A stretch of DNA of 44,453 nucleotides from Aquamicrobium defluvii (lineage in GTDB: Bacteria > Pseudomonadota > Alphaproteobacteria > Rhizobiales > Rhizobiaceae). The position numbers were made by a program, and so were the translations under genes. The stretch spans positions 1 to 44,453 of the forward strand of contig NZ_SNZF01000033.1 of assembly GCF_004363725.1 (NCBI RefSeq). Reading direction: 5' to 3'. Below the pieces are notes generated by a model. It was given only the letters and a program-made list of their open reading frames with translations. It searched no databases and had not been told where the DNA came from. The stretch's first letter is position 1, and the number at the start of each line of letters is the position of its first letter. Positions 8,406-17,043 of the stretch are shown here, piece after piece.

Positions 8406-9389
8406 ATGAATGCGGCAGACAAGATCGGCGCGGGCCTCGACCGGGTTCTGACCATGGAACTGGTGCGCGTCACGGAGCGCGCGGCGGTGGCAGCCGCCCG
8501 TCTGCGCGGGCGTGGCGACGAGAAGGCCGCCGATCAGGTTGCGGTCGACGCCATGCGCACCGAGCTGAACCGTCTGGCCATCAAGGGCACGGTGGTGATC
8601 GGCGAGGGCGAGCGCGACGAGGCGCCGATGCTCTACATCGGCGAGGAGGTCGGAACCGGCAAGGGGCCGGAAGTGGACATCGCGCTCGATCCGCTGGAAG
8701 GCACCACCATCTGCGCCAAGAACCTGCCCAACGCGCTGGCCGTTGTGGCGCTGGCCGAGAAGGGCAGCCTCCTCAATGCGCCGGACGTTTACATGGACAA
8801 GATCGCCATCGGCCCCGGCTATGCCGCTGACGTCATCGACATCGATGCACCTCCGGCCGAGAACATCGCCCGTCTCGCCAAGGCCAAGGGCGTGCCGGTT
8901 GGCGAAGTCACCGCCTGCATCCTCGACCGCCCGCGCCATGCCAGGCTGATCGAGGCCGTGCGCGGCACGGGGGCGGCCATCCGCCTGATCGGCGACGGCG
9001 ACGTGGCCGGCGTCATCCACACCACCGACCCGGAAGAAACCGGCATCGACATCTATATGGGCATCGGCGGCGCGCCAGAGGGCGTTCTGGCAGCGGCGGC
9101 ACTTCGCTGCACCGGCGGCCAGATGCAGGGCCGTCTCATCCTCGATACGCCGGAGAAGGTGGAGCGCGCGGCCCGCATGGGGGTCAGCGATCCCAACAAG
9201 GTCTATCGCGCCGACGAGATGGCGCGCGGAGACGTGCTGTTCGCCGCAACCGGCGTGACCGATGGCAACATGCTTTCGGGCGTGAAGTTCGGACGCAACT
9301 TCATCACCACGCACACAATCGTGCTGCGCTCGTCGTCGCGCACCGTGCGCGAGATCAAGGCGCGCCATCAGGATCTGGACAAGTTCTGA
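8406..9389 (+). CDS. glpX: Class II fructose-1,6-bisphosphatase
   Basis: Hydrolyses fructose-1,6-bisphosphate to fructose-6-phosphate in gluconeogenesis and pentose metabolism; some members also act on sedoheptulose-1,7-bisphosphate. The 327-residue protein shows the GlpX signatures GEGERDEAPMLYIGEEVG and DPLEGTT (metal and phosphate binding) and GIGGAPEGVLAAAALRC. The ATG at 8406 is chosen because family members begin near MNAADKIG; the frame is open upstream to a TTG at 8328. It lies between hom and recJ on the same strand. Confidence 0.96.
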   Translation: MNAADKIGAGLDRVLTMELVRVTERAAVAAARLRGRGDEKAADQVAVDAMRTELNRLAIKGTVVIGEGERDEAPMLYIGEEVGTGKGPEVDIALDPLEGTTICAKNLPNALAVVALAEKGSLLNAPDVYMDKIAIGPGYAADVIDIDAPPAENIARLAKAKGVPVGEVTACILDRPRHARLIEAVRGTGAAIRLIGDGDVAGVIHTTDPEETGIDIYMGIGGAPEGVLAAAALRCTGGQMQGRLILDTPEKVERAARMGVSDPNKVYRADEMARGDVLFAATGVTDGNMLSGVKFGRNFITTHTIVLRSSSRTVREIKARHQDLDKF

Positions 9390-9447
9390 TTACGGTGGCG
9401 ATTCTGCCGGCCTGTAATCGCGTCTCACTCAGGACATGTGAGCGATA

Positions 9448-11229
9448 ATGGCCGACAAGCGTCTTTTCCTTGATGTCCGCCGTTCGGCTACGGGCATTTT
9501 CTGGGAACACAGACTGAGCGACCGCCAGGACATGATTGCTCTGGCGATCGCGCAGGGTCACGGCGTGCCCGATATCGTGGCGCGCGTGCTGGCCGGACGT
9601 GGCGTGCAGACGGCGGATGCCGCGCGCTTCCTCGACCCCACCATCCGTGATCTGCTGCCCGACCCGGCTTCGCTGACCGATATGGAACGGGCAGCGAGCC
9701 GCATCGCCGATGCCGTTAAACGCAAGGAAAAGGTGGCGATCTTCGGCGACTACGATGTCGACGGCGCCGCTTCCTCGGCTCTCCTCAAGCGCTTCCTCGC
9801 ACATTTCGGCGTCGGGTCGGAAATCTACATTCCCGACCGCATCTTCGAAGGTTACGGCCCCAATCCGGATGCAATGCGCGAGCTGGTCGCGCGCGGCGCA
9901 TCGCTGATCGTCACCGTGGACTGCGGCACCAATTCCGCGTCATCCATCGAGGCGGCAAGGGAGGCGGGCGCGGATGTGGTGGTGCTCGACCATCATCAGG
10001 TCGGCGGCGCGCTGCCGGCGGATACGGCGGTGGTCAATCCGAACCGCGAGGACGATCTGTCGGGGCAGGGGCATCTGTGCGCTGCGGGCGTGGTGTTCCT
10101 GACGCTGGTGCAGACCGCGAAACTGCTGCGCGCCCGCATGCCGGGCAGCGGGCAGCCGGACCTGCTCGGCCTGCTCGATCTGGTGGCGCTGGCCACGGTC
10201 TGCGATGTGGTGCCGCTGATCGGGGTCAACCGGGCCTTCGTGGTCAAGGGGTTGCAGGTCATGCGCGGCCAGTCCAACGTCGGGCTTGCGGCCCTTGCGC
10301 GTGCGGCGCGCATCGGCGAGCCGATCAATGCGTTCCATCTCGCCTTTCTCATCGGCCCGCGCATCAACGCCGGTGGCCGCATCGGCGATGCGGCGCTGGG
10401 CAGCCGCCTGCTGGCCACCGACGATCCGGTGGAGGCGCAATCCATTGCCGAAACCCTCGACCGGCTCAATCAGGAACGGCAGGCGATGGAAACCGAAATG
10501 CTGGCGCAGGCGCGCGCCGAAGCGGATGCCGAGCTTGCCGGCGGCAACGGGCCGGCGGTGCTGGTCACCGCCAACCCTTCGTGGCATCCCGGCATTGTCG
10601 GTCTTCTGGCTTCACGGCTGAAGGATCATGCGCGCCGCCCGGCTTTCGCCATCGCCTTCAATGCGAACGGTGTGGGAACGGGTTCGGGCCGTTCGGTGCC
10701 CGGCTTCGACCTTGGCCGCATGGTGCGGGAGGCGGTGGAAGCAGGCTTGCTGGTCAAGGGCGGCGGCCACGCCATGGCGGCCGGCATCACCGTCGAGAAG
10801 GAAAAGCTCGGCGCGTTGCGCGCTTTCTTCGAGGAGCGCGCAGCCGCCGATGTGTTTCGTCTTCAGGACCAGGAAAGCCTGCTGATCGACGGCGCGCTGG
10901 CGGCCGAGGGCGTGACGCTGCAACTGCTCGATACGCTTGAGAAGGCCGGCCCCTATGGAACCGGCCATGTCGCACCGGTCTTCGCTTTGCCACGCCATCG
11001 TCTGGCCGATGCGCGGCTGGTCGGGGCCAACCACATCCGGGCGGAACTGCGTTCCGAAAGCGGAGGCAGCATCCAGGGCATCGCCTTTCGCGCGGCGGAC
11101 ACCGCGCTCGGCGACTTCCTGTTCAAAAGCCGTGGCTCGACCATCCACGCGGCCGGTTCGCTGTCCTCGAACTACTGGAACGGCAACCGAAGCGCCCAGT
11201 TCAGGATCGTGGACGCCGCTTCTGCCTAG
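9448..11229 (+). CDS. recJ: Single-stranded-DNA exonuclease RecJ
   Basis: A 5'-3' single-strand DNA exonuclease used in RecF-pathway recombination, mismatch repair and replication restart. The 593-residue protein has the DHH phosphoesterase motifs: DYDVDGAASS, VDCGTNS and VVVLDHHQVGG binding two metal ions, followed by DHHA1 (GGGHAMAAGITVEK) and an OB-fold C-terminal region. It follows glpX by 58 bases. Its stop codon overlaps the stop codon of the convergent regulator: both TAG codons lie in the palindrome CTAG at 11226-11229. Confidence 0.96.
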   Translation: MADKRLFLDVRRSATGIFWEHRLSDRQDMIALAIAQGHGVPDIVARVLAGRGVQTADAARFLDPTIRDLLPDPASLTDMERAASRIADAVKRKEKVAIFGDYDVDGAASSALLKRFLAHFGVGSEIYIPDRIFEGYGPNPDAMRELVARGASLIVTVDCGTNSASSIEAAREAGADVVVLDHHQVGGALPADTAVVNPNREDDLSGQGHLCAAGVVFLTLVQTAKLLRARMPGSGQPDLLGLLDLVALATVCDVVPLIGVNRAFVVKGLQVMRGQSNVGLAALARAARIGEPINAFHLAFLIGPRINAGGRIGDAALGSRLLATDDPVEAQSIAETLDRLNQERQAMETEMLAQARAEADAELAGGNGPAVLVTANPSWHPGIVGLLASRLKDHARRPAFAIAFNANGVGTGSGRSVPGFDLGRMVREAVEAGLLVKGGGHAMAAGITVEKEKLGALRAFFEERAAADVFRLQDQESLLIDGALAAEGVTLQLLDTLEKAGPYGTGHVAPVFALPRHRLADARLVGANHIRAELRSESGGSIQGIAFRAADTALGDFLFKSRGSTIHAAGSLSSNYWNGNRSAQFRIVDAASA

Positions 11230-12317
11230 CTTTTGAGGAGTTCGCTCACCTTCAGGATGAGATCGGCCTGCCTGCCGACCGAAAGCTTGTTGAACACTAT
11301 CTTCAGCCGCGACCGCGCCGTCTCGTAGGTGATCCGTTCCGTTTCCGCCGCGGATCGCAGCGTCTTTCCTTCCGAAATGAGCAGGGCAAGCCGGACCTCG
11401 GCCTTCGTCAGTCCGAAATTGCGGACCAGAATGGCTTCGATGGAGGGGCGCTCTATCGGATTGGCCTCGATCGAAAGGAGGACATCGCTTCGCGCGGCCA
11501 TGTCGCGGGCGATGGTTCGAAGCGGGACGATCCTCACCGTAGCCGTGTCTGCCCGGTTTGCCGGATTGGCGACGATCAAATTCGCATTGATCTGCTCACC
11601 GGCGGCGGCCATGGCAACCAGAAAGTCGAACCTGTCAATATCTCCGCAAAGAGGCGCAAGGCGCCCGTTCCTGCTTCCGAAGAAGCGGCCAGCCATGGCA
11701 TTGAAACTGGCCGAGTAGTGGCAGGGCCGCGCGAAGCCGTCGAGCCATGCCCACGCTGCTTTTTCGCTGCCCAGCGAGTCCATCAGGCTGGCTGTCACCG
11801 CCTTTTGTGCACGAATGGCATAGCTGAGGGCCGTGTTCGTCATTTCGATGAAGCGCGCGACGTCTTCCAGTTCGCTTCCCAGAAAGGCCCCGCGGTGTTT
11901 GCTGCGCTCCATGCTAAGAACGAGGAAGGAATCGTTATCGATGGGAATGAACGAACCGGCGTAGTGAACGCAGTCGAACTTGATTGCGAACTCCTGCTCG
12001 AACGGTTCGTGTGCGATTTCATCCGGTGAAAACAGGCGCCAGTCGGTCAGTACGCCGACCGGCCCGGATCGCGCATGCTGCAGGCCACGAAGCATGCGTG
12101 GATTGCGCTCGTGCCAGTTGTCGGCCACGACCTTTTCCAGGATTTCCCTGCTTCCGGAGGACGTATAGGGCTGGGTGTTGTCGGGGCTCACCAGATAGGC
12201 GAACACATGGTCGGCGTGGAAGCTGGATGCGACGGATCGCAGAGCCTGCGACCATTGCTCCGGAGCCTGCACCGCCTCAAGCAGCGATCCGAGCGCTTCC
12301 TGGTAGTTTGCCCCCAT
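11226..12317 (-). CDS. LuxR-type helix-turn-helix regulator
   Basis: A 363-residue transcription regulator. The last 65 residues form a LuxR/GerE-type helix-turn-helix (LTKAEVRLALLISEGKTLRSAAE then YETARSRLKIVFNKLSV). The N-terminal 290 residues have no receiver aspartate pattern and no clear autoinducer-binding signature that I recognise; they may be a PAS/GAF-like sensor, so the ligand is unknown. No luxI-like synthase is in the window, so it is a LuxR solo. A GGGGGAAACG run precedes the ATG. It is convergent with recJ, sharing four bases at the stop codons, and divergent from the lipoprotein at 12521, which is a plausible target. Confidence 0.85.
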   Translation of the reverse strand: MGANYQEALGSLLEAVQAPEQWSQALRSVASSFHADHVFAYLVSPDNTQPYTSSGSREILEKVVADNWHERNPRMLRGLQHARSGPVGVLTDWRLFSPDEIAHEPFEQEFAIKFDCVHYAGSFIPIDNDSFLVLSMERSKHRGAFLGSELEDVARFIEMTNTALSYAIRAQKAVTASLMDSLGSEKAAWAWLDGFARPCHYSASFNAMAGRFFGSRNGRLAPLCGDIDRFDFLVAMAAAGEQINANLIVANPANRADTATVRIVPLRTIARDMAARSDVLLSIEANPIERPSIEAILVRNFGLTKAEVRLALLISEGKTLRSAAETERITYETARSRLKIVFNKLSVGRQADLILKVSELLKS

Positions 12318-12438
12318 CGTTTCCCCCGAACGATGATTTCGCGCGCTTACCGTTACATGCTTCCTGCGAATTTTGAAAGCGCTACCGTACGCGAATTACG
12401 TGTTCCCGGACACGTGGCAGGGACCCCATTTGGGGGTT

Positions 12439-12460
12439 GCGGGCTTCCCGCCCGCTTTTA
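12439..12460 (+). terminator. Terminator-like hairpin before the 12521 gene
   Basis: GCGGGC (12439-12444) and GCCCGC (12450-12455) pair around a five-base loop and are followed by TTTTA. It lies in the gap between two divergent genes and upstream of the lipoprotein, where no gene ends on this strand. It could end a short untranslated transcript or attenuate the lipoprotein gene, or be a chance structure. Confidence 0.4.
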
Positions 12461-12520
12461 GATTGCCCGCATCTGGACGTTGTGGGTGGGGCTCATGTCG
12501 CGTCCGCCGAAGGGCATGGT

Positions 12521-13051
12521 ATGGGGCTGATGCGTTTGCGGATAATTTTGCTCGGGGTTTCCTTTCTGGTTGTCGGGTGCGCTGCGCCCGAAACGAAGGT
12601 GCTCGACCCCTATCAGCTTGCGGACGGCTCGCGATATCAGGATGTGGTGACGATCGGTGCGGACAAATCGGGTTCCAGCCCGGTGGTCACCGACATCAAG
12701 ACATTCCGTCTGGGCAATGGGAGGAACCGGGACAGCCGGCTCGTGTCGCAGGCCACCGGCTCGGCACCGGGCATGACTGCGGTTGTCGGCGGCGCCATCG
12801 CGAGCGGTACGGCCATGGGAATAACCGCCGGCCTTATCAGCTATGCCTCACGCTCCAAAACCACCGTCAATGTGGACGGAAAGAAATCCTTGGCGGATCT
12901 CCAGTGCTCGGAAATGACCGAAGCCGAGCGTTTGCAGGTTCAGAAGTGCATATGCGAGATCAGCAGCTTCAACCCCGGCTGTGAAAATGCCGGAGGATCA
13001 GGCAATCCTCCTGTTTTTGGGGGCTCTGATTTCGAACAGCCGAGCGGCTAG
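12521..13051 (+). CDS. Lipoprotein with glycine-zipper segment
   Basis: A 176-residue predicted lipoprotein with signal peptide and lipobox VVGC (Cys20). A Gly/Ala-rich segment, VVGGAIASGTAMGITAG (about 90-110), has small-residue spacing like glycine zippers of outer-membrane lipoproteins. The C-terminal part carries several cysteines (LQC, KCIC, PGC) that could form disulfides. The start at 12521 has AAGGG six bases upstream; a second ATG at 12530 would also keep the signal peptide. It is divergent from the LuxR-type regulator and convergent with the patatin gene, 20 bases away. No characterised family is recognised. Confidence 0.75.
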   Translation: MGLMRLRIILLGVSFLVVGCAAPETKVLDPYQLADGSRYQDVVTIGADKSGSSPVVTDIKTFRLGNGRNRDSRLVSQATGSAPGMTAVVGGAIASGTAMGITAGLISYASRSKTTVNVDGKKSLADLQCSEMTEAERLQVQKCICEISSFNPGCENAGGSGNPPVFGGSDFEQPSG

Positions 13052-13070
13052 CCGCGAAGCGGCTGTCACA

Positions 13071-14054
13071 TCAGACCAGCGCGCTTTGCAGCCGCTTCAG
13101 TTGCTCCACATTCGCCATGGCGGCTTCGTAGCCCAGATGGATCGCTTCGCCGGCCCGGTGAAAATCGGCAAGGCCGACGTGGTTGAGCCGTGGTTGCAGC
13201 GAAAGATCGGGCGGATCGCCGGCCAGCCTCGACCGGGAAATGCGGTCCTGAATGATGTTGAATGCTTCGAACATCACGCCGGTTATTCCGAGCCTGGCTT
13301 CATGGGCCGAGGTTGGGCCGACAGGCAGGATCGCGGCCTCCTGCGGGCTGCTTCCGGTCTCGCTGCCGAGCCCGTTCCCCGCATCGTGGCGGATGACCGC
13401 GGCACGCCCGAAGTTGTCGGAGCTCAGGTTGACGGCAACCACGGCCGGCTGCTCGTAGGCCCGGCATACGGACACCGGCACCGGATTGACGAGGGCACCG
13501 TCCACCAGAAGACGACCGTTGCACTGCACCGGCTCGAATATTCCGGGCAATGCGTAGGAAGCGCGCATGGCGGTGATCAGCGAGCCCTTCCACAGCCAGA
13601 TTTCGTGTCCGCTGTGGATTTCCGAGGCGACGCTGACGAAAGGCTTCGGCAGATCCTCGAAGCGTGTGCCGTTCAGATGCTCGCGCAATCGCGCGTCGAG
13701 CTTCATGCCGCCGAAAAGCCCGCTACCGCGAAAGGTGATGTCGAGCAGACCGAATATGCGCCGCCTGGTAAGGCTGCGGGCGAACTCTTCCAGTTCGTCC
13801 AGCTTGCCGGCAAGATAGCAGCCGCCCACCAGCGCGCCGACCGATGTTCCCGCGATCATGGATATCTCGATACCGGCTTCGTCGAGGGCGCGCAGCACGC
13901 CGATATGCGCCCAGCCGCGCGCGCATCCACCACCGAGCGCCAGAGCTATGCCTTTGCGCGGGGCAGGCAGGGGATCGACCGGACCCCTTGCCGAGGAGAG
14001 CCCGTTGGCCTCCTGAACATGTGGTCTGCTGCGCAATGACGCCCAGTCGAGCAT
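13071..14054 (-). CDS. Patatin-like phospholipase (RssA type)
   Basis: A 327-residue serine hydrolase of the patatin family, likely a phospholipase or acyl hydrolase. It has the oxyanion segment GGGCARGWAHIGVL, the nucleophile elbow GTSVG (about residue 92) and the catalytic Asp in DGALVNPVPV, giving the Ser-Asp dyad. No signal peptide is seen, so it may act in the cytoplasm or at the membrane's inner face. The ATG at 14054 is preceded by AGGAGA; the GTG one codon upstream is less likely. It lies 84 bases downstream of hisI on the same strand and may be part of a folE-hisI-patatin transcript. Confidence 0.9.
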   Translation of the reverse strand: MLDWASLRSRPHVQEANGLSSARGPVDPLPAPRKGIALALGGGCARGWAHIGVLRALDEAGIEISMIAGTSVGALVGGCYLAGKLDELEEFARSLTRRRIFGLLDITFRGSGLFGGMKLDARLREHLNGTRFEDLPKPFVSVASEIHSGHEIWLWKGSLITAMRASYALPGIFEPVQCNGRLLVDGALVNPVPVSVCRAYEQPAVVAVNLSSDNFGRAAVIRHDAGNGLGSETGSSPQEAAILPVGPTSAHEARLGITGVMFEAFNIIQDRISRSRLAGDPPDLSLQPRLNHVGLADFHRAGEAIHLGYEAAMANVEQLKRLQSALV

Positions 14055-14138
14055 CACGATCTCCTCTGTCCTTTTGCCAGTCTATGGTTGTCCCGTATCG
14101 AAAAGGTGAATCATCTTAAGAGCAAACTGGCGAACCGG

Positions 14139-14597
14139 TCATTCAGACTTTCGATAGATGGCACCCGCATCGAACAGCGGTGCGCATCCGTCACCGGCAA
14201 GGGTTGCCTCGCCGTCGCGGACTTCCACCGTCCGGTAGAAGCAGGAACGCCTGCCCGTATGGCAGGTTGCATCGTGGCCTGCGACATTGACGCGCAGCCA
14301 GACTGCATCCTGGTCGCAGTCGGTGCGCAGTTCGACCACCTGTTGCAGGTTTCCGGACGTCTCTCCCTTCTTCCACAGCGCCTTGCGCGAGCGCGACCAG
14401 TAGTGGGCGATACCGGTTTCCAGCGTCAGCGCCATTGCCTCGGCATTCATGTGCGCCACCATCAAAAGCATGCCGTCGGCCGCGTCGGTCACGACTGCGG
14501 TGATCAGGCCGTGCGCGTCGAAGCGCGGCGTGAACGCTGCGCGCTCCTGTTCGAGTTCAGCCTTGTCGGCAGGGGCGGGGGCGAAGGTCAGCGCCAT
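14139..14597 (-). CDS. hisI: Phosphoribosyl-AMP cyclohydrolase
   Basis: Third step of histidine synthesis: opens the purine ring of phosphoribosyl-AMP. The 152-residue stand-alone form carries the MVAHMNAEAMALTLETG and HYWSRSRKALWKKGETSGN signatures, the metal-binding DCDQDA motif, and the zinc cysteines in HDATCHTGRRSCF. An AAGGAGAG site precedes the ATG. No hisE domain is fused. It is separated from the other his genes and lies 45 bases after folE on the same strand. Confidence 0.97.
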   Translation of the reverse strand: MALTFAPAPADKAELEQERAAFTPRFDAHGLITAVVTDAADGMLLMVAHMNAEAMALTLETGIAHYWSRSRKALWKKGETSGNLQQVVELRTDCDQDAVWLRVNVAGHDATCHTGRRSCFYRTVEVRDGEATLAGDGCAPLFDAGAIYRKSE

Positions 14598-14642
14598 CCG
14601 GCTGCTCTCCTTTTGCGTGGCTCGCTGACGGAGGGCGCGCGC

Positions 14643-15281
14643 TCAGCGCACCAGGCCGCCGCGCACCATGGTCATGAAACGGATCTGCTCTTCCGCATTG
14701 TCGCTGAAGGTGCCGGTGAACGTAGAGGTCAATGTGGTGGACCCCTGCTTGCGGATGCCGCGCATGGCCATGCACATGTGCTCCGCCTCGATCATCACTG
14801 CAACGCCGCGCGGATTGAGCACGTCCTGAATGACGTTTGCGATCTGCGCCGTCATCGATTCCTGTGTCTGGAGACGATGGGCGAAGATGTCGACCACGCG
14901 CGCGATCTTCGACAGGCCGACAACCTTGCCGTCGGGCAGGTAACCGACATGTGCCTTGCCGATGATCGGCACCATGTGATGCTCGCAGTGCGAATGGAAC
15001 TGGATGTCGCGCACCACGACGAGATCGTCATAACCGGCGACTTCCTCGAAGGTGCGGCCAAGCTCTTCCGCCGGGCACATGTCGTAGCCGTTGAACATCT
15101 CGCGAAACGCCTTCGCGACGCGCTTGGGCGTATCGATCAGTCCTTCGCGATCGGGATTGTCCCCGGTCCAGCGCAGTAGGGTGCGGACCGCTGCTTCGAC
15201 TTCATGCTGGCCTGGCCGGTCGGTGACAGGTTTGTCCAGATAGGATGAGGCAGGCATTTTCTGCTTGATGACGGCGTCCAT
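14643..15281 (-). CDS. folE: GTP cyclohydrolase I
   Basis: Converts GTP to dihydroneopterin triphosphate, the first step of folate synthesis. The 212-residue protein carries the zinc and active-site motifs HSHCEHHMVP and EAEHMCMAMRGIRKQGS, plus the typical SKIARVVDIFAHRLQTQE helix. The ATG at 15281 has GGGAGA upstream; the frame stays open far beyond it but has no coding character there. It is the first gene of a likely folE-hisI-patatin unit and is divergent from the IscU-like gene. Confidence 0.97.
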   Translation of the reverse strand: MDAVIKQKMPASSYLDKPVTDRPGQHEVEAAVRTLLRWTGDNPDREGLIDTPKRVAKAFREMFNGYDMCPAEELGRTFEEVAGYDDLVVVRDIQFHSHCEHHMVPIIGKAHVGYLPDGKVVGLSKIARVVDIFAHRLQTQESMTAQIANVIQDVLNPRGVAVMIEAEHMCMAMRGIRKQGSTTLTSTFTGTFSDNAEEQIRFMTMVRGGLVR

Positions 15282-15409
15282 AAAGGCGTCTCCCGTAGTT
15301 CCCCTCGGTGGAGGAACGAGTTGAACGGACCACAGCCTGTTACGGGATCGCTCGACGGCCCGAATGCGGCGTGACTGGGTTCCTGAAAGCATAGACGCGC
15401 GAAGCTGCC

Positions 15410-15439
15410 TTGCCGTTCCCGGAACCTCGCCATTATATA
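15410..15439 (+). promoter_or_regulatory. Possible promoter for the IscU-like gene
   Basis: TTGCCG (15410-15415) and TATATA (15434-15439) are 18 bases apart in the divergent gap between folE and the IscU-like gene, about 70 bases before the latter's ATG. The AT-rich box stands out in GC-rich surroundings. A matching promoter for folE was not pinned down. Confidence 0.4.
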
Positions 15440-15512
15440 TTGGGCCAGCGCCGCGATTGAAAGTGTGGAGGCGGCAATCGCCGTTCATATAACGGCGAGG
15501 GACCGGAAAATC

Positions 15513-15959
15513 ATGATCGACGACGTCTACAACAGGAAAATTCTGGCCTTCGCCGGCAATATCGAGCGCATCGGGCGGCTGGAAAGCCCGGATGCCACGG
15601 CAAAGGCGCACTCCAAACTGTGCGGCTCGACGGTCATCGTCGACCTGTCCATGCGCGATGGCATCGTCACGGACTATGCGCATGACGTGAAGGCGTGCGC
15701 GCTCGGACAGGCGTCCGCTTCGATCATGGCGCAAAGGGTTATCGGCGCGAGCGCCCGCGAACTGCGCGATGTGCGCGAGGCCATGCTGAAGATGCTGAAG
15801 GAAAACGGCGCGCCGCCGCAGGGCCGTTTCGGCGATCTGAAATATCTCGAGCCTGTGCGCGACTACAAGGCGCGCCACGCCTCGACCATGCTGGTCTTCG
15901 ATGCTGTGGTCGATTGCATCGACCAGATCGAAAAGGCGAAAGCCGAAGAAGCGGCCTGA
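15513..15959 (+). CDS. IscU/NifU-like protein missing third cysteine
   Basis: A 148-residue member of the IscU/NifU N-terminal (SUF_scaf) family, which assembles Fe-S clusters on three conserved cysteines. Two are present: Cys37 (KLCGS) and Cys62 (KACALGQAS). At the third position, where IscU has a His-Cys-Ser segment, this protein reads RHASTML, so Cys is Ala123. The conserved Asp after the first cysteine is also absent. Another Cys (135) lies further along and may or may not compensate. Canonical scaffold activity is therefore uncertain. The ATG at 15513 is preceded by GAGGGA. A perfect hairpin follows the stop. No isc or suf genes are nearby. Confidence 0.87.
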   Translation: MIDDVYNRKILAFAGNIERIGRLESPDATAKAHSKLCGSTVIVDLSMRDGIVTDYAHDVKACALGQASASIMAQRVIGASARELRDVREAMLKMLKENGAPPQGRFGDLKYLEPVRDYKARHASTMLVFDAVVDCIDQIEKAKAEEAA

Positions 15960-15960
15960 A

Positions 15961-15992
15961 GCGCCCCTCTCCCGGCAAGGGGAGAGGGGCGC
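15961..15992. terminator. Bidirectional terminator hairpin
   Basis: A perfect 13-bp inverted repeat (15961-15973 and 15980-15992) with a six-base loop fills the 34-base gap between two convergent genes, the IscU-like gene and the LLM oxidoreductase. There is no long T run on either side, but position and stability make it the probable shared terminator. Confidence 0.7.
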
Positions 15993-15993
15993 T

Positions 15994-17043
15994 TCAGCCG
16001 GCGAGAAGGCTGCGCACCATGGGAATGACGCGCGTGCCGTAAAGTTCGATGGAGCGCATCATTTTCTCATGTTCCATCGGGCCTGAGGAGTATTTCAGGT
16101 CGAAGCGCGTCGCTCCGAGCGCCTTTACGGTCGATGCGATCTTCTTCGCCACTGTCTCGGGCGAGCCGACATAGAGCGAGCCCATGTCCGCCTCCGAATT
16201 GAAGGCAGTGACGGTCACCGGCCCCCAGCCGCGCTCGCCGCCGATGCGGTCGTGCATCTTCTTGTAGCTCGGCCACAGTTCCTCGCGGGCCTGCTCGTCG
16301 GTCTCGGCGATATGGCCGGGCGAATGCACGCCGATGGGCAGCGCGGGGGCACCGAGCTGCGAAAGCGCATCCCGGTAAAGATCGGCATAGGGCTTGAAGC
16401 GCTTCGGGTCGCCGCCGATGATGGCGAGCATCAGCGGCAACTGGTAGCGCGCGGCGCGGATCACCGATTCCGGGCTGCCGCCAACTCCGATCCAGGTCTT
16501 GAGCGTGCCGTTCTCGATCGGCGGATAGACCTTCTGGTTCACCAGCGGGGGCCGCACCGCGCCCTGCCACGTCACCGGTCCCCCCTTTATCAGCGCCGCG
16601 AACAGGTCGAGCTTTTCGGAAAACAGTCTCTCGTAATCCGTCAGCTCGAAACCGAACAGAGGGAAGGATTCCGTGAACGAGCCTCGCCCAAGGATAACTT
16701 CAGCGCGGCCGTTGGAAATCGCGTCCACGGTGGAGAAGCGCTGGAACACGCGGATCGGATCGTCGGAACTCAGAACCGTGACGGCGGAGCCGAGCCGGAT
16801 CCGCTCCGTGCGCGCAGCGATACCCGCCAGCACAACTTCCGGTGCCGATACGGCAAAATCGTCGCGGTGATGCTCGCCGACGCCGATGAAATCGACATTC
16901 GTCTGGTCTGCCAGCACGGCCTGATCGATAAGGTTGCGGATCACCTGCGCCTGCGGCAGCAGCTTGCCATCCATGTCGAATGTCACGTCGCCGAAAGTGT
17001 CCAGTCCAAGTTCGATGGTTCGGGGGTCGATGATGTCGGGCAT
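15994..17043 (-). CDS. LLM-class flavin-dependent oxidoreductase
   Basis: A 349-residue luciferase-like monooxygenase family protein (bacterial luciferase alpha/beta fold) expected to use FMNH2 or F420-type cofactor. Family landmarks are GVGEHHRDDFAVSAPEVVLAGIAART near the N-terminus, RIRLGSAVTVLSSDDPIRVFQ, GRAEVILGRGSF and a C-terminal YVGSPETVAKKI. The substrate cannot be read from the sequence; the family oxidises alkanes, sulfonates, amines and aldehydes. The ATG at 17043 has AGGAGG six bases upstream. It is convergent with the IscU-like gene and divergent from yidD. Confidence 0.9.
   Translation of the reverse strand: MPDIIDPRTIELGLDTFGDVTFDMDGKLLPQAQVIRNLIDQAVLADQTNVDFIGVGEHHRDDFAVSAPEVVLAGIAARTERIRLGSAVTVLSSDDPIRVFQRFSTVDAISNGRAEVILGRGSFTESFPLFGFELTDYERLFSEKLDLFAALIKGGPVTWQGAVRPPLVNQKVYPPIENGTLKTWIGVGGSPESVIRAARYQLPLMLAIIGGDPKRFKPYADLYRDALSQLGAPALPIGVHSPGHIAETDEQAREELWPSYKKMHDRIGGERGWGPVTVTAFNSEADMGSLYVGSPETVAKKIASTVKALGATRFDLKYSSGPMEHEKMMRSIELYGTRVIPMVRSLLAG

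Noticed and set aside
12366..12390. Possible LacI-type operator (TGAAAGCGCT...) between the LuxR gene and lipoprotein
   Set aside because: Only one half matches; the other side lacks the symmetric half-site and no LacI-family gene is nearby.
15282..15878. Long N-terminal extension of folE
   Set aside because: It overlaps the divergent IscU-like gene; GGGAGA before 15281 and the family length fix the start.
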